Source of the DNA: Candidatus Bipolaricaulota bacterium
Lineage (GTDB): Bacteria > Bipolaricaulota > Bipolaricaulia > Bipolaricaulales > Bipolaricaulaceae
DNA length: 22,184 nt
Direction: 5' to 3'
NCBI GenBank assembly: GCA_021129895.1
Contig: JAJOKL010000097.1
Coordinates: forward strand, 1-22,184
This document shows positions 7,010 through 15,096 of this stretch, in pieces. Both the position numbers and the translations under genes were made by a program. Under the pieces are notes generated by a model. The model worked only from the letters and a program-made list of their open reading frames with translations. It was not told the DNA's origin and searched no databases. Positions within the stretch are counted from its first letter, which is position 1. Each line of letters opens with the position of its first letter.

Positions 7010-8145
7010 GTGATTTCAGAGGGCCGAGTCAAAGTGCTCATCACACTGGCTATCTTGGGCGGGGTAGCAGCGGTGGCGCTCCCCCCGGGGGAGGTGCAGG
7101 AGCTCGGGTGGGGCAGCTTACCAACATCGCGATCTCCCCCGCCCAGGATCGCATCGCCATCGCCTTCCCCCGGGAGATCCAGGTGCTCTCCCCCGACCTG
7201 GAGCTGCTCGCCAGCGTCCCCCTTGATCCGAGCGAGCGGCCGTGGGCAGTAGGGGTAACCGGGGACCTCTTGGCCTGCGGGACCACCGAGGGGCTGGTGC
7301 GGCTGTGGGAGTTCCCCGCGGGGCAGCCGCTGCGGGAGTGGCGGGCGATCCCGGGGATGGTGTGGTGTCTGGCCTTCAGTCCCGATGGGGGCCTGCTCGC
7401 GGTGGGGCTGAGCCAGGGGGTGCGGCTGGTGGACGTGGAGTCCGGCGCCGAAGTCCGGCCCTTAGCAGGGGTGTCGGGCGAGGTATGGGGGCTGGCCTTC
7501 TCCCCGGGTGGGGATAGCCTGGCCGCAGGGACGGCGGCCGGGGAGCTGGGGATATGGGCCCGGGAGGGCTGGAACCCGGTTTGGGCCCAGGCCGGGCATG
7601 AGGAGCCGATTTGGACGGTGGCCTTTGACCATACCGGGGAGTATCTCCTGTCGGCCGGGGTGGACAGGACGGTTAAGCTGTGGCGGGCCGAGGACGGGGT
7701 GGAGATAGGGTCGTTGGCCCTCCACGCCACCACAGTGCGCCTGGTGACCCCCTTGTCCCGCCCCGGGGCGTGCCTGTCTGCCTCGGAGAATGGGAAGCTT
7801 GCCCTATGGAATCTTCCGCGGGTGCTCTCCCTGCGGCCACAGGTGCGGGGGGTGTTCTACGTCGAGAGGATCCAGGCCGGCCGGGCCCAGGTGGTCATGG
7901 TGTCATTCCAGGACGTGAATCGCGATCTCTCCTGGGCGTATCTGGAGCTGGTGGAGGGGGACAAGGCCCGGGTGGTGGTGCAGCCGGGCTGGAGCTTCAG
8001 GCCGCACCTGTCTGGGCATGGTGCCACCAGCTTCTCCTTCTCCCTCACGGTGGAGACCCCTCAGCGGATCCGGCTGCGGCTGGTGCTGGTTGACGGGGCG
8101 GGATTGCGGAGCGACCCCTACGAGTTCAGCGTGGAGGCCTACTGA
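7010..8145 (+). CDS. Exported WD40-repeat beta-propeller protein, frameshifted near the signal peptide
   Basis: The main frame (GTG 7108 to 8145, 345 codons) encodes about six WD40 blades with repeats such as VWCLAFSPDGGLLAVG, VWGLAFSPGGDSLAAG, IWTVAFDHTGEYLLSAG and TVKLWRAEDG. A C-terminal beta-sandwich-like part follows (about 250-345) and ends DPYEFSVEAY. The preceding frame, from GTG 7010, encodes a signal peptide (VKVLITLAILGGVAAVALPP) ending GEVQELGWG. Adding one G to the TGGGGC run near 7109-7113 joins the two frames as GWGQLTNIAIS. It is therefore most likely one exported gene with a one-base loss, real or an assembly error. AGGAG upstream of GTG 7108 would also allow an internal start without the signal. 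WD40 proteins are usually scaffolds; no partner is evident. Confidence 0.75.
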
Positions 8146-8163
8146 GGGAGCGGCTGGGAGGGG

Positions 8164-8204
8164 TTGCGATTTTGTTCCAAGTTGGAATAATCCATGTTGC
8201 TATG
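8164..8204 (+). promoter_or_regulatory. Promoter with palindromic operator candidate before the PadR gene; leaderless start
   Basis: TTGCGA (8164-8169), a 16-nt spacer and AATAAT (8186-8191) form a good promoter. A perfect inverted repeat, TTCCAA-G-TTGGAA at 8175-8187, lies between the two boxes. The expected transcription start is about 8198, only a few bases before ATG 8202, and no ribosome binding site is seen, so the message is nearly leaderless. The operator position suits autorepression by the PadR protein; this is inference. Confidence 0.55.
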
Positions 8205-8738
8205 AAACCGCCCGCCCAGTTCGCCGTGCTGGGATGCCTGCTCCCAGGCCCCGCCCACGGCTACCAGCTCAAACGCCGGCTCGACTCCGGCCTCGGCCCC
8301 ATCTGGCACATCGCCCCCTCCCAGCTCTACTCCCTCCTCTCCCGCCTGGAACGGGAGGGGCTGATCCAAGGGCGCCTGGAGCCCCAAGGGGCAAGGCCCC
8401 CCCGGCGCGTGTTCTCCCTCACCCCCGCCGGGGAGAGGGCGTTCTGGGAGTGGGCCACCTCCCCGGTCAGACACGCCCGGGACGTGCGCATCGAACTTCT
8501 GGCCAAGCTCTACTTCCTCCACCGCCACGCCCCCACTGAAATCCCACAGCTCCTCTCCGCCCAGGTCGAGCGCCTGGCCCGCCTCCGAGATCGGCTGGCC
8601 AGACGGACCCGCCTCCCCTCCGATGACCCCTGGCTGGGCGGGATCGCAGCCCGTTTCCGGCTGCGCCAACTGGAAGCACTCCTTTCCTGGCTCGAGGAGG
8701 TGCGGATGTCCTACGAAAAGGAGGTGGAAGGTGCGTAA
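8202..8738 (+). CDS. PadR-family transcriptional regulator
   Basis: A 178-residue protein with the PadR winged helix (about 5-80): FAVLGCLLPGPAHGYQLKRR, IAPSQLYSLLSRLEREGLI and RRVFSLTPAGERAFWEW. A C-terminal helical dimerisation part (about 90-175) makes it a Vir_Reg-like longer PadR. The open frame extends back to TTG 8172, but that codon lies inside the promoter, so ATG 8202 is preferred. The stop overlaps the start of the downstream binding-protein gene by 8 bases, so regulator and transporter are co-transcribed. The regulator probably controls this metal-chelate uptake operon; its ligand is unknown. Confidence 0.9.
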   Translation: MKPPAQFAVLGCLLPGPAHGYQLKRRLDSGLGPIWHIAPSQLYSLLSRLEREGLIQGRLEPQGARPPRRVFSLTPAGERAFWEWATSPVRHARDVRIELLAKLYFLHRHAPTEIPQLLSAQVERLARLRDRLARRTRLPSDDPWLGGIAARFRLRQLEALLSWLEEVRMSYEKEVEGA

Positions 8739-9714
8739 GTTGCTAGCGCTGCTTGTGGCCGTGTCTTTGTCGGCCGCAGCCCAGGTCACCCTGGTGGATC
8801 AAGCCGGCCGCGAGGTCACCCTTCCTGGACAGGTGGAGCGGGTGGTGAGCCTGTATGGGGTGGCCACCCTGTATCTGTACCCCCTGGGGCAGCAGGGGAA
8901 ACTGGTGCTGGGGCCCTACGTGGGGCTGAAGCCCGGTTCGCTCGCCTGGGAGGCCCTCCTGACGGTGGACCCGGGGCTCCCCGGTAAATACTCCCGCCAC
9001 AAAGCCACCCTGGAGGAGGTGCTGGCCGCCGGCCCCGACCTGGTGCTAGGGAAGGTGGCCCGGGACCTGGAGGTGGCCCAGCAGCTATCCCGGTTCGACG
9101 TCCCCACACTGCTGTTGGATCTGGAGACCCTGGACAGGATCAAGGAGGCGGTCTCCCTCCTCGGGACGGCGTTCGGTGTCCCGGAGCGGGCCTCGACCCT
9201 GCTCAGCTACTTCGACGAGCAGCTGGGGGAGGTCGAAGCTGCGGTGGCCGCCGCAGAGAAGACCCGGCCCCGGGTGCTGTTCGTGGGTACCAGCCCGTTC
9301 CGAGTGGCCAGCGGCGACATGTTCCAGTCGGAGATGATCGCCCTGGCCGGGGGGACCTCCGTCACCGCAGGGCTGGGCGGCTATTGGCAGGACGTAAACA
9401 CCGAGCAGATCCTGCTCTGGGATCCCGAGGTGGTGTTCATCGCCCCCTACGGCAAGGTGTCCCCCGAGGACCTCCTTTCCGACCCGGTATGGGGAGGGGT
9501 GGCCGCAGTGGAAGCCGGTCGAGTCTACAAAATGCCGCGGGTCATCTCCCCCTGGGACGTGCCCACCCCGGAGTCCATCTTGGGGATCATGTGGATGGCG
9601 GCGAGGCTCCACCCCGAACTCCCCCTGGACGTGGTGGGCGAGGCCCGCGCCTTCTACCGGGCCTTTTTCGGGTACGAGCTATCAGAGGAGCTGGCGGAGG
9701 AGATCGGCCGGTGA
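8731..9714 (+). CDS. Metal-chelate ABC transporter (iron siderophore, heme or cobalamin type), substrate-binding protein
   Basis: A 327-residue class III (BtuF/FhuD-like) binding protein. A signal peptide (VRKLLALLVAVSLSAAA) is followed by VTLVDQAGREVTLPGQVERV, the standard opening of this family. LEEVLAAGPDLVLG and LLWDPEVVFIAPYG mark the two lobes, and the C-terminal SPWDVPTPESILGIMWMA is typical. There is no lipobox cysteine. GTG 8731 has AAGGAGGT upstream and overlaps the end of the PadR gene. The gene overlaps the permease start by 4 bases (GTGA). Substrate cannot be assigned: iron-siderophore, heme, cobalamin and molybdate/tungstate carriers share this fold. Confidence 0.92.
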   Translation: MRKLLALLVAVSLSAAAQVTLVDQAGREVTLPGQVERVVSLYGVATLYLYPLGQQGKLVLGPYVGLKPGSLAWEALLTVDPGLPGKYSRHKATLEEVLAAGPDLVLGKVARDLEVAQQLSRFDVPTLLLDLETLDRIKEAVSLLGTAFGVPERASTLLSYFDEQLGEVEAAVAAAEKTRPRVLFVGTSPFRVASGDMFQSEMIALAGGTSVTAGLGGYWQDVNTEQILLWDPEVVFIAPYGKVSPEDLLSDPVWGGVAAVEAGRVYKMPRVISPWDVPTPESILGIMWMAARLHPELPLDVVGEARAFYRAFFGYELSEELAEEIGR

Positions 9715-10697
9715 GGAACCCCCCCTGGGCGCTGCTGGCCGTCCTGCCTGTCGGGGCGGTGCTGGTGTCCCTGCTGGTGGGCCGGTATCCGGTGGGGCCG
9801 GGGGAGGTGCTGGGGGGCCTGTGGGGCACGGCCCCCCGCACCGTGACCACCCTGATCCGGGAGGTCCGGCTCCCCCGGGCGCTGGCTGCCGCGTTAGTGG
9901 GGATGAACCTGGCCCTGGCCGGGGCGGCCTTCCAGGGGATGTTCAGAAATCCCCTGGTGGACCCCCGCATCCTGGGGGTGAGCGCCGGGGCCGCCTTCGG
10001 GGCGGCCCTGGCCATCATCACCGGGGTGCCCTGGTACGCCCTGGACGGGGTGTCATTCCTGCTGGGGCTCCTGGCGGTGGGCCTGGTGCTAGGGGTGACT
10101 CGCCGGTTCGGGGGCTCCATCCTGGTCATGGTGATCTCCGGCATCCTGGTAGGGTCGCTGTTCAGCGCCCTCTTGGGGGTGCTCAAGTACATGGCGGACC
10201 CCTTGGATGAGCTTCCCGCCATCACCTATTGGCTCCTGGGGAGCCTGGCCGGGGCCGATTGGCAAGCGGTGGTGAAGCTCCTCCCCTGGACCATCCTGGG
10301 GGCGGGGGCGTTGGTACTGTTCCGGTGGCGGCTTGATCTCCTGTCTCTGGAGGAGCGGGAGGCGGCCTCGCTGGGGCTGAACGTGCGGCAGCTGCGCACC
10401 GGGCTGGTGGCAGCCGGGACCCTGCTGGTGGCGGCGGCGGTGTCCCAGGCGGGCATGATCGGCTGGATCGGCCTCATCACCCCCCACGCCGCCCGGGCCC
10501 TGGTGGGGCCGGCCCACTCCCGGGTGCTGCCCGCCTCCGCCGCCCTGGGGGCGTTCACCTTGGTCTCCTTGGACATGGTGTCCCGCTCCGCCCTGGCGAG
10601 CGAGATCCCGCTTGGGGTGCTCACCGGGCTCATCGGGGCGCCGGCCTTCCTGCTCCTGTTCATGCGCTACCTGGCCCGAGGGGGTGGCTGGGGATGA
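9711..10697 (+). CDS. FecCD/BtuC-family ABC transporter permease
   Basis: Hydrophobic permease of 328 residues with about nine to ten membrane segments. Family motifs include VRLPRALAAALVGMNLALAG, GAAFQGMFRNPLVDPRILGV, SAGAAFGAALAI, the ATPase-contacting region around AASLGLNV, and GLITPHAARALVG. The open frame extends back to 9384 within the binding-protein gene, but GTG 9711 overlaps that gene's TGA in the usual coupled manner and GGAGGAG stands upstream. It ends in an ATGA overlap with the ATPase gene, so subunits are translationally coupled. Confidence 0.94.
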   Translation: MRNPPWALLAVLPVGAVLVSLLVGRYPVGPGEVLGGLWGTAPRTVTTLIREVRLPRALAAALVGMNLALAGAAFQGMFRNPLVDPRILGVSAGAAFGAALAIITGVPWYALDGVSFLLGLLAVGLVLGVTRRFGGSILVMVISGILVGSLFSALLGVLKYMADPLDELPAITYWLLGSLAGADWQAVVKLLPWTILGAGALVLFRWRLDLLSLEEREAASLGLNVRQLRTGLVAAGTLLVAAAVSQAGMIGWIGLITPHAARALVGPAHSRVLPASAALGAFTLVSLDMVSRSALASEIPLGVLTGLIGAPAFLLLFMRYLARGGGWG

Positions 10698-11554
10698 GGC
10701 TGTCCGCTCGGGGCATCTCCTACGCCTACACCCCGGGCCGGCCGGTGGTTTCTGACCTCTCACTGGAGGTCGAGGAGCGGGAAGTCCTGTTCATCCTGGG
10801 GCCCAACGGCTCGGGGAAGACCACCCTGCTCGAGTGCCTGGGCGGGCTGCGGCAGCCCCAAGCGGGGGAGGTGCTCCTGGACGGTCGGGACCTCTATTCC
10901 CTCCCCCCGCGGCTCAGGGCCAAGCTCCTGGGGTACGTGCCCCAGGTGCACCGGCCGGTGTTCGGGTATCGGGTATGGGAGGTGGTGCTGATGGGCCGGG
11001 CGCCGCACCTGGGGCCCCTTTCCACCCCGGGGAGAGGGGACCTGCGGCGGGTGGCCTGGGCCCTGGAGGCGGTTGGGCTCTCGGGGCTGGCAGAAAGGCC
11101 CTACACCCGCCTCTCCGGGGGGGAGCTGCGGCTGGCCCTCATCGCCCGCGGCCTGGCCCAAGGGGTGAAGTTCCTCCTCCTGGACGAGCCGGACGCCCAC
11201 CTGGATCCCAGCCATCAGCACCGGGTACTGCAGCTAGTGCGGGAGCTGGCGGACCAGGGGCTGGCCCCGCTGGTCACCTCCCACCACCCCAACAACGCCC
11301 TCCACTACGGGCGGCGGGTGATCCTGCTGGGGGAGAGCGGACTCCTCGCCTCCGGCCCCCCGGAGGTGGTCCTTACCCCGGGGTGGCTGGGGGAGCTTTA
11401 CGGGATGGAGTTCGAGCTCCTGGTGGGGGAAGGCGGGAGGCGGGCCCTGATCCCGGCTCAGGGGAGCTCTTCCACCGAAAGAGACAGCGGAGTCGGCAGC
11501 GCTAGCTCCGCCTCCAGGGCGGCCAAGGCCTCGGCAGCGGCGAAGGGGGCGTAG
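10694..11554 (+). CDS. FecE/BtuD-type ABC transporter ATP-binding protein
   Basis: ATPase of 286 residues. Walker A GPNGSGKTT is at 36-44, the Q-loop glutamine near 84 (YVPQVHR), the signature LSGGE at about 140-144, Walker B FLLLDEPDAHLD at about 160-171, and the switch histidine in VTSHHPN near 197. It completes the importer with the two preceding genes, whose frames overlap it. The last 30 or so residues (Ser/Ala-rich, from about SSSTERDSG) lie antisense to the end of the convergent gene at 11458-12771 and look like a read-through extension rather than part of the fold. The two genes overlap by 97 bp tail to tail. Confidence 0.94.
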   Translation: MRLSARGISYAYTPGRPVVSDLSLEVEEREVLFILGPNGSGKTTLLECLGGLRQPQAGEVLLDGRDLYSLPPRLRAKLLGYVPQVHRPVFGYRVWEVVLMGRAPHLGPLSTPGRGDLRRVAWALEAVGLSGLAERPYTRLSGGELRLALIARGLAQGVKFLLLDEPDAHLDPSHQHRVLQLVRELADQGLAPLVTSHHPNNALHYGRRVILLGESGLLASGPPEVVLTPGWLGELYGMEFELLVGEGGRRALIPAQGSSSTERDSGVGSASSASRAAKASAAAKGA

Positions 11555-12771
11555 GGATCCTGCGGCCAGAACCTCCCGTCCACCAGCGGCTCCACCCCCG
11601 GCCCCAACGCCTCCAGCCACTCCGAAAGCGGCACCATGTCGGGGGGCGGGTCGTAGCTGGGGTGGAGGAGGAGCAGGACGCGCCGGGCCGGGTGCTCCTC
11701 CAGGAACGTCCGCGCGAACTCAAAGGCGTCCCGGGTGTGAAACGGCAGGTGCAATGGCGGCACCCCGGTGCGGAGGCAGAACCGGGCGTCCATGCTGGTG
11801 AAGCAGTCGAGGAGGACCATATTCTCCCGGGCTCCGGCCGCCCGGTAGGCGCGGTAGGCAAGCTCAGAGAACTCGCTGGGGTGGGCCGCCGCAAGGACGC
11901 GCAGCTGGTATCCCGACTCCGCGGCGAACTCGCACACGTCCTGGGAGAACGGCTCGGGGCAGCCCCACTCCGACTCCCGCCGGGCCACCGCCTCCCCCGG
12001 CGGGGGGTAGTCCCGCAGGTATTCCTGTGGTGAAATCCCGCCCAGGCCCCCCACCTGGAGCCATACCCCTGGGGCGAGCTCCACCTGGGGCCAGGGGTAG
12101 GTCCCCTCGGCCAGGATCAGCGTCCCCCCGGGAGCCAGGTGCTCCCGGATGAACTCCCGGTAGGCCCGCGGCAGGGAGAGGAGCCGCACCCGCAATAAGG
12201 CGGCGTGGCGCACCAGATCCCGGTCGTGGATGGGGTCGTAGTGGACGATCACCTCGAACCGCCCGTCCGGGGAGAGGAGCCGGGCCGCCTCCGTCCCGGT
12301 GGCCAGGTACCCCTCCATGTCGTCCGGGTCGATGCGATGCCGCACCCCCACCAGGCCACAGACCGGAAGCAGCGGGGCCCCCAACAGCGCGGCCAGGTGC
12401 GCCACCCCGCCACCGGGGGACCCGAGCACGATCGCCTGGTATTTCCGGTCAGGGTAACGGGCGGTGTAGGCGGTGAAAAAGTCATCCAGGTCGAAGGTGG
12501 CAAGGGCCCGTAGGGGGAGTCCCAGTGCCTGGGACATCCCCAGCTCCAGCACCCACCGGCGAAGCCACGGTGGGGCGTGCCGTAGGGCCCAAAGGAGCGG
12601 CTTTGCCCCCAGCGGGTAGGGGTCCAGCATGCCCCGGCCCGGGCCGCCCAGGGCGCGGGCCACCTCCCCCACCGCCCGGGCCCCCGAGTCGAACGCAAGC
12701 GGCTGCACCTGCGGCCGCTGCCCGGCCGCCAAGATCCCCGCCAACACCGCCACCAGGAGGAGGAACCTCAC
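11458..12771 (-). CDS. Exported protein of unknown function, 437 residues
   Basis: GTG 12771 overlaps the TGA of the upstream TatT-like gene (GTGA), so the pair is translationally coupled. A signal peptide (VRFLLLVAVLAGILAAG) is followed by alternating hydrophobic strands and helices. AIVLGSPGGGVAHLAALLGA near residues 110-130 looks like a glycine-rich nucleotide-type loop. YREFIREHLAPGGTLILAEG near 200-220 resembles the post-core part of Rossmann methyltransferases. RRVLLLLHPSYDPPPDMVPL lies near the end. I do not recognise a named family. The methyltransferase-like motif in an exported protein is odd, so the signal could instead be a membrane anchor. The open frame extends back to 13203, but that part is a shadow of the TatT gene. 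Confidence 0.8.
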   Translation of the reverse strand: MRFLLLVAVLAGILAAGQRPQVQPLAFDSGARAVGEVARALGGPGRGMLDPYPLGAKPLLWALRHAPPWLRRWVLELGMSQALGLPLRALATFDLDDFFTAYTARYPDRKYQAIVLGSPGGGVAHLAALLGAPLLPVCGLVGVRHRIDPDDMEGYLATGTEAARLLSPDGRFEVIVHYDPIHDRDLVRHAALLRVRLLSLPRAYREFIREHLAPGGTLILAEGTYPWPQVELAPGVWLQVGGLGGISPQEYLRDYPPPGEAVARRESEWGCPEPFSQDVCEFAAESGYQLRVLAAAHPSEFSELAYRAYRAAGARENMVLLDCFTSMDARFCLRTGVPPLHLPFHTRDAFEFARTFLEEHPARRVLLLLHPSYDPPPDMVPLSEWLEALGPGVEPLVDGRFWPQDPYAPFAAAEALAALEAELALPTPLSLSVEELP

Positions 12772-13601
12772 CGGAACAGCTCGTCCGCCTTGGCCAGGAG
12801 CGCCTCGGCCTGGACCTTGGCCTGCCGGTTCCAGAACGGCCAGTCCCCGATGGGGGCCGCCAGCACGAACCGCAGCAGCTCCTCGAACAGGGCCCGGTCC
12901 CCCACCCGCACCGCGTACCGCTCGGCGTAGGTGATGAACGGGATCAGGTAGCCGACCTGGCCGGCCAGCTCCACCGCCCGGTCGAAGTGCGCCTTCGCCT
13001 CCTCCAGGGTGGCCCCGTACAGGCGGAATTTGGCCAAGCTCACGAGCAAGGCCCCGTAGTCCTCGTGGGGACCGCCACCGAAGTAAGTCTCGTCCAGCTC
13101 TATCGCCCGCAGGTACATGGCCCGAATCTTCCCCGGCATGCCGACCCAGAAGGCACGGAGCTGGGCCAATATCCCGCCGGTCTCCACCACCATCCCCCAG
13201 CACTTGGCGGTCCAGTACAGGGCGGCCACGCTGTCTGCCTCCTCGATCCGGGCCACGAACTCCTCCGTTGGGGTGCCCTCGGCCTCGGCCAGGCTTCCCA
13301 GCCCCAGGGCGGCGAACCCCAAGTCCGCCCCCCGGCGGAACTGGCGGCGTTTGTCCTCCGGATCTTCACTGATGACGCCCAGCTCGTAGTGGAGCTGGGT
13401 GAGCAGGGCCATGAGGTCCACCCGCTCCGGGGCCAACGCCAGGGCCTGCTCCAGAAGATCGATGGCCAATTTCAGGTTCTCCGGGATATACCGGTTGGGA
13501 AGCAAGGCCTGGGCCTGGGCCACCAGTTCGTCCACCGATTGACTCGCTCCCGGGACGCCCGCAAGTAGCACCAACAGCGCCAATACCCATCCTCTCGACA
13601 T
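12768..13601 (-). CDS. TatT-like TRAP transporter-associated TPR protein (PF16811-type)
   Basis: Periplasmic helical-repeat protein of 277 residues. A signal peptide (MSRGWVLALLVLLAGVPGASQ) has no lipobox cysteine. The repeats show the TatT pattern: aromatic-rich ALYWTAKCWGMVVE, then MYLRAIELDETYFGGGPHEDYG, then GATLEEAKAHFDRAVELAG and ITYAERYAVRVGDRALFEELL. TatT of Treponema pallidum forms a trimer that associates with the TRAP binding protein TatP. No TRAP binding protein or membrane subunit lies in this window; the partner here is the coupled unknown exported protein. ATG 13601 is chosen because AGGAGG lies 5 nt upstream; the longer frame to 13694 would run into the tRNA gene on the other strand. 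Confidence 0.8.
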   Translation of the reverse strand: MSRGWVLALLVLLAGVPGASQSVDELVAQAQALLPNRYIPENLKLAIDLLEQALALAPERVDLMALLTQLHYELGVISEDPEDKRRQFRRGADLGFAALGLGSLAEAEGTPTEEFVARIEEADSVAALYWTAKCWGMVVETGGILAQLRAFWVGMPGKIRAMYLRAIELDETYFGGGPHEDYGALLVSLAKFRLYGATLEEAKAHFDRAVELAGQVGYLIPFITYAERYAVRVGDRALFEELLRFVLAAPIGDWPFWNRQAKVQAEALLAKADELFR

Positions 13602-13616
13602 CCGCTCCTCCTTTCC

Positions 13617-13646
13617 TTGCGGCCTGCGCGGGCCGTTAGCTATAAT
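13617..13646 (+). promoter_or_regulatory. Promoter of the tRNA-Glu gene
   Basis: TTGCGG (13617-13622), an 18-nt spacer and a consensus TATAAT (13641-13646) stand 9 nt before the tRNA. The -10 box is perfect. It lies in the gap upstream of the divergent TatT-like gene. Confidence 0.6.
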
Positions 13647-13655
13647 TGCCCGGCT

Positions 13656-13731
13656 GGTCCCGTCGTCTAGCGGCCTAGGATACCGGGCTCTCATCCCGGC
13701 GACAGGGGTTCAAATCCCCTCGGGACCACCA
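13656..13731 (+). tRNA. tRNA-Glu (anticodon CTC)
   Basis: A 76-nt cloverleaf with encoded CCA. The acceptor stem GGTCCCG pairs with CGGGACC. The anticodon stem CCGGG/CCCGG encloses CTCTCAT, giving anticodon CTC for GAG codons. The T-arm is AGGGG/CCCCT around TTCAAAT. The D-arm GTCGTCTAGCGGCCTAGGA is typical of tRNA-Glu. The discriminator base is A. The last 22 bases overlap, on the opposite strand, the end of the glycosyltransferase gene. Confidence 0.97.
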
Positions 13732-15014
13732 GCCAAACTGCCGATCGCCTGCGCCAGCCGATCGGCCGCTCGCTCGAACGTCAATCCCTGGGCGAAGGCC
13801 CGTGCCTCCCTCCCCATCCTAGCGAGGGCTTCCCGGTCCCCGAGTAGCTCTCGCAGGCCTTGATATATCCCCTGGGGGGAAGCCTCCACCACCCGGCCGC
13901 ACTCCGGCCGGACCAGGTCCGCGGCGGAGCGGTGGGGGGTGGTGAGGACCGGGAGGCCGGCGGCCATGGCCTCAAGCAGCGTGAGCCCGTATGACTCGTG
14001 CCGGGAGGGGAAGACGTATAGGTCCGCCACCCGGAAGAACGCCGCCTTCCTGGCCCCGGCTACATACCCGGGGAAATGCACCCGTGCCCTCCGGAGCTGA
14101 CGGGCCAGCCGCATAAGGCACCGCATGTACCCCTGGCCGTGGATGAAGGCCGGGGCGCCGCAGATGAACGCCACCAGCTCCCCTCCGGCCCGTCGTTCCC
14201 AGAGCCGCAACGCCCGCAGCAATAGGTCCTGCCCCTTCTCCGGGGAGATGCGGCTCAAGGCGAGGACGACCGGAACATCCCCGGCTAGGCCGTACTCGCC
14301 CCGGATGCGGGCCGCTTCCTCCTCGGTCCCCGGCGGGGGCGGCTCGGAGATCGCCCCCCAGGGGAGCACCAACACGTCCTCCTCGCTCCGCCACGGGTAG
14401 GCTGAGAGGAGCACCTCCCGCATCCCGGGGGAGGGCACCACCAGGAGCTGGCAGTGGCGGGCGCAGGCCTCCTGTTTCTGGAAGATGAGCCGGGCCACGT
14501 CCGGGAGGAGTCGGGCCAGGCGGGTTCGTTCCAGGCCCCGCCACCAGGCGGCCAGCCGCGGCGCGGATATGAGGCCCCGCCCGTAAATGCGGGCCGCGTA
14601 GTCCACCACGTCCACGTGGAAGATGGCCACCTGCAGGTAACCGAGGCGGGCGATGGCCGCGAGGTCCCCCGCCTCGGCGATGTCGTTATGGAGCACGCAT
14701 ACCTGGCGGGGGTCGCATTCCCGGGCCCGGGCGGCCAGGTACTCGGTCACCCCCCGCTGGAACTGGCGGGAGAAACGAGCATAGCCCCGTACGCCCAGGT
14801 CGGTGAGGAGCTGGGGGCCACCGGGGATATGCCAGGGGATGGTCCGGTAATGGAGCCCATCCAGGGAGAGGGGGAGTGGGCCGGAGCCGAGCACGATGAG
14901 GGGGAACGGTTTCGTCTCGGTCCAGCGACGGATGAGCCTCAGGGCCACTTGAGCCCCGCCCCCGATGGGCACCTGGCGGGGGTCGTATCCCAGGTGGGCG
15001 GCCGCGTAGATCAC
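13710..15014 (-). CDS. GT4-family glycosyltransferase
   Basis: Retaining, nucleotide-sugar-dependent glycosyltransferase of the GT-B fold, probably acting on cell-surface polysaccharide or glycolipid. The N-terminal domain has the glycine-rich VPIGGGAQVALRLIRRW. The C-terminal domain shows LALSRISPEKGQDLLLRAL, then LYVFPSRHESYGLTLLEAMA with the E-x7-E motif, and AAGLPVLTT. No membrane segment is seen. The frame is open to ATG 15125 (471 residues), but those first residues come from an inverted-repeat element (15097-15192) and a low-complexity stretch, and homology starts at VIYAAAHLGY. I therefore place the start at GTG 15014; its ribosome site is weak, so this is uncertain. The last codons and TGA lie within the tRNA-Glu gene on the other strand. 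Confidence 0.87.
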   Translation of the reverse strand: MIYAAAHLGYDPRQVPIGGGAQVALRLIRRWTETKPFPLIVLGSGPLPLSLDGLHYRTIPWHIPGGPQLLTDLGVRGYARFSRQFQRGVTEYLAARARECDPRQVCVLHNDIAEAGDLAAIARLGYLQVAIFHVDVVDYAARIYGRGLISAPRLAAWWRGLERTRLARLLPDVARLIFQKQEACARHCQLLVVPSPGMREVLLSAYPWRSEEDVLVLPWGAISEPPPPGTEEEAARIRGEYGLAGDVPVVLALSRISPEKGQDLLLRALRLWERRAGGELVAFICGAPAFIHGQGYMRCLMRLARQLRRARVHFPGYVAGARKAAFFRVADLYVFPSRHESYGLTLLEAMAAGLPVLTTPHRSAADLVRPECGRVVEASPQGIYQGLRELLGDREALARMGREARAFAQGLTFERAADRLAQAIGSLAGGPEGI

Positions 15015-15096
15015 CTCCCTCACGTCCCGGAGGGTAGGGAGGGGGAAAAGAAGTGGGAATGGGGAGATCGCACTAATCGGGGCAGGATCCGCTAGG

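Noticed and set aside
12525..13568. A 347-codon plus-strand frame
   Set aside because: It is antisense to the TatT-like gene and the unknown exported gene, which have signal peptides, ribosome sites and family pattern.
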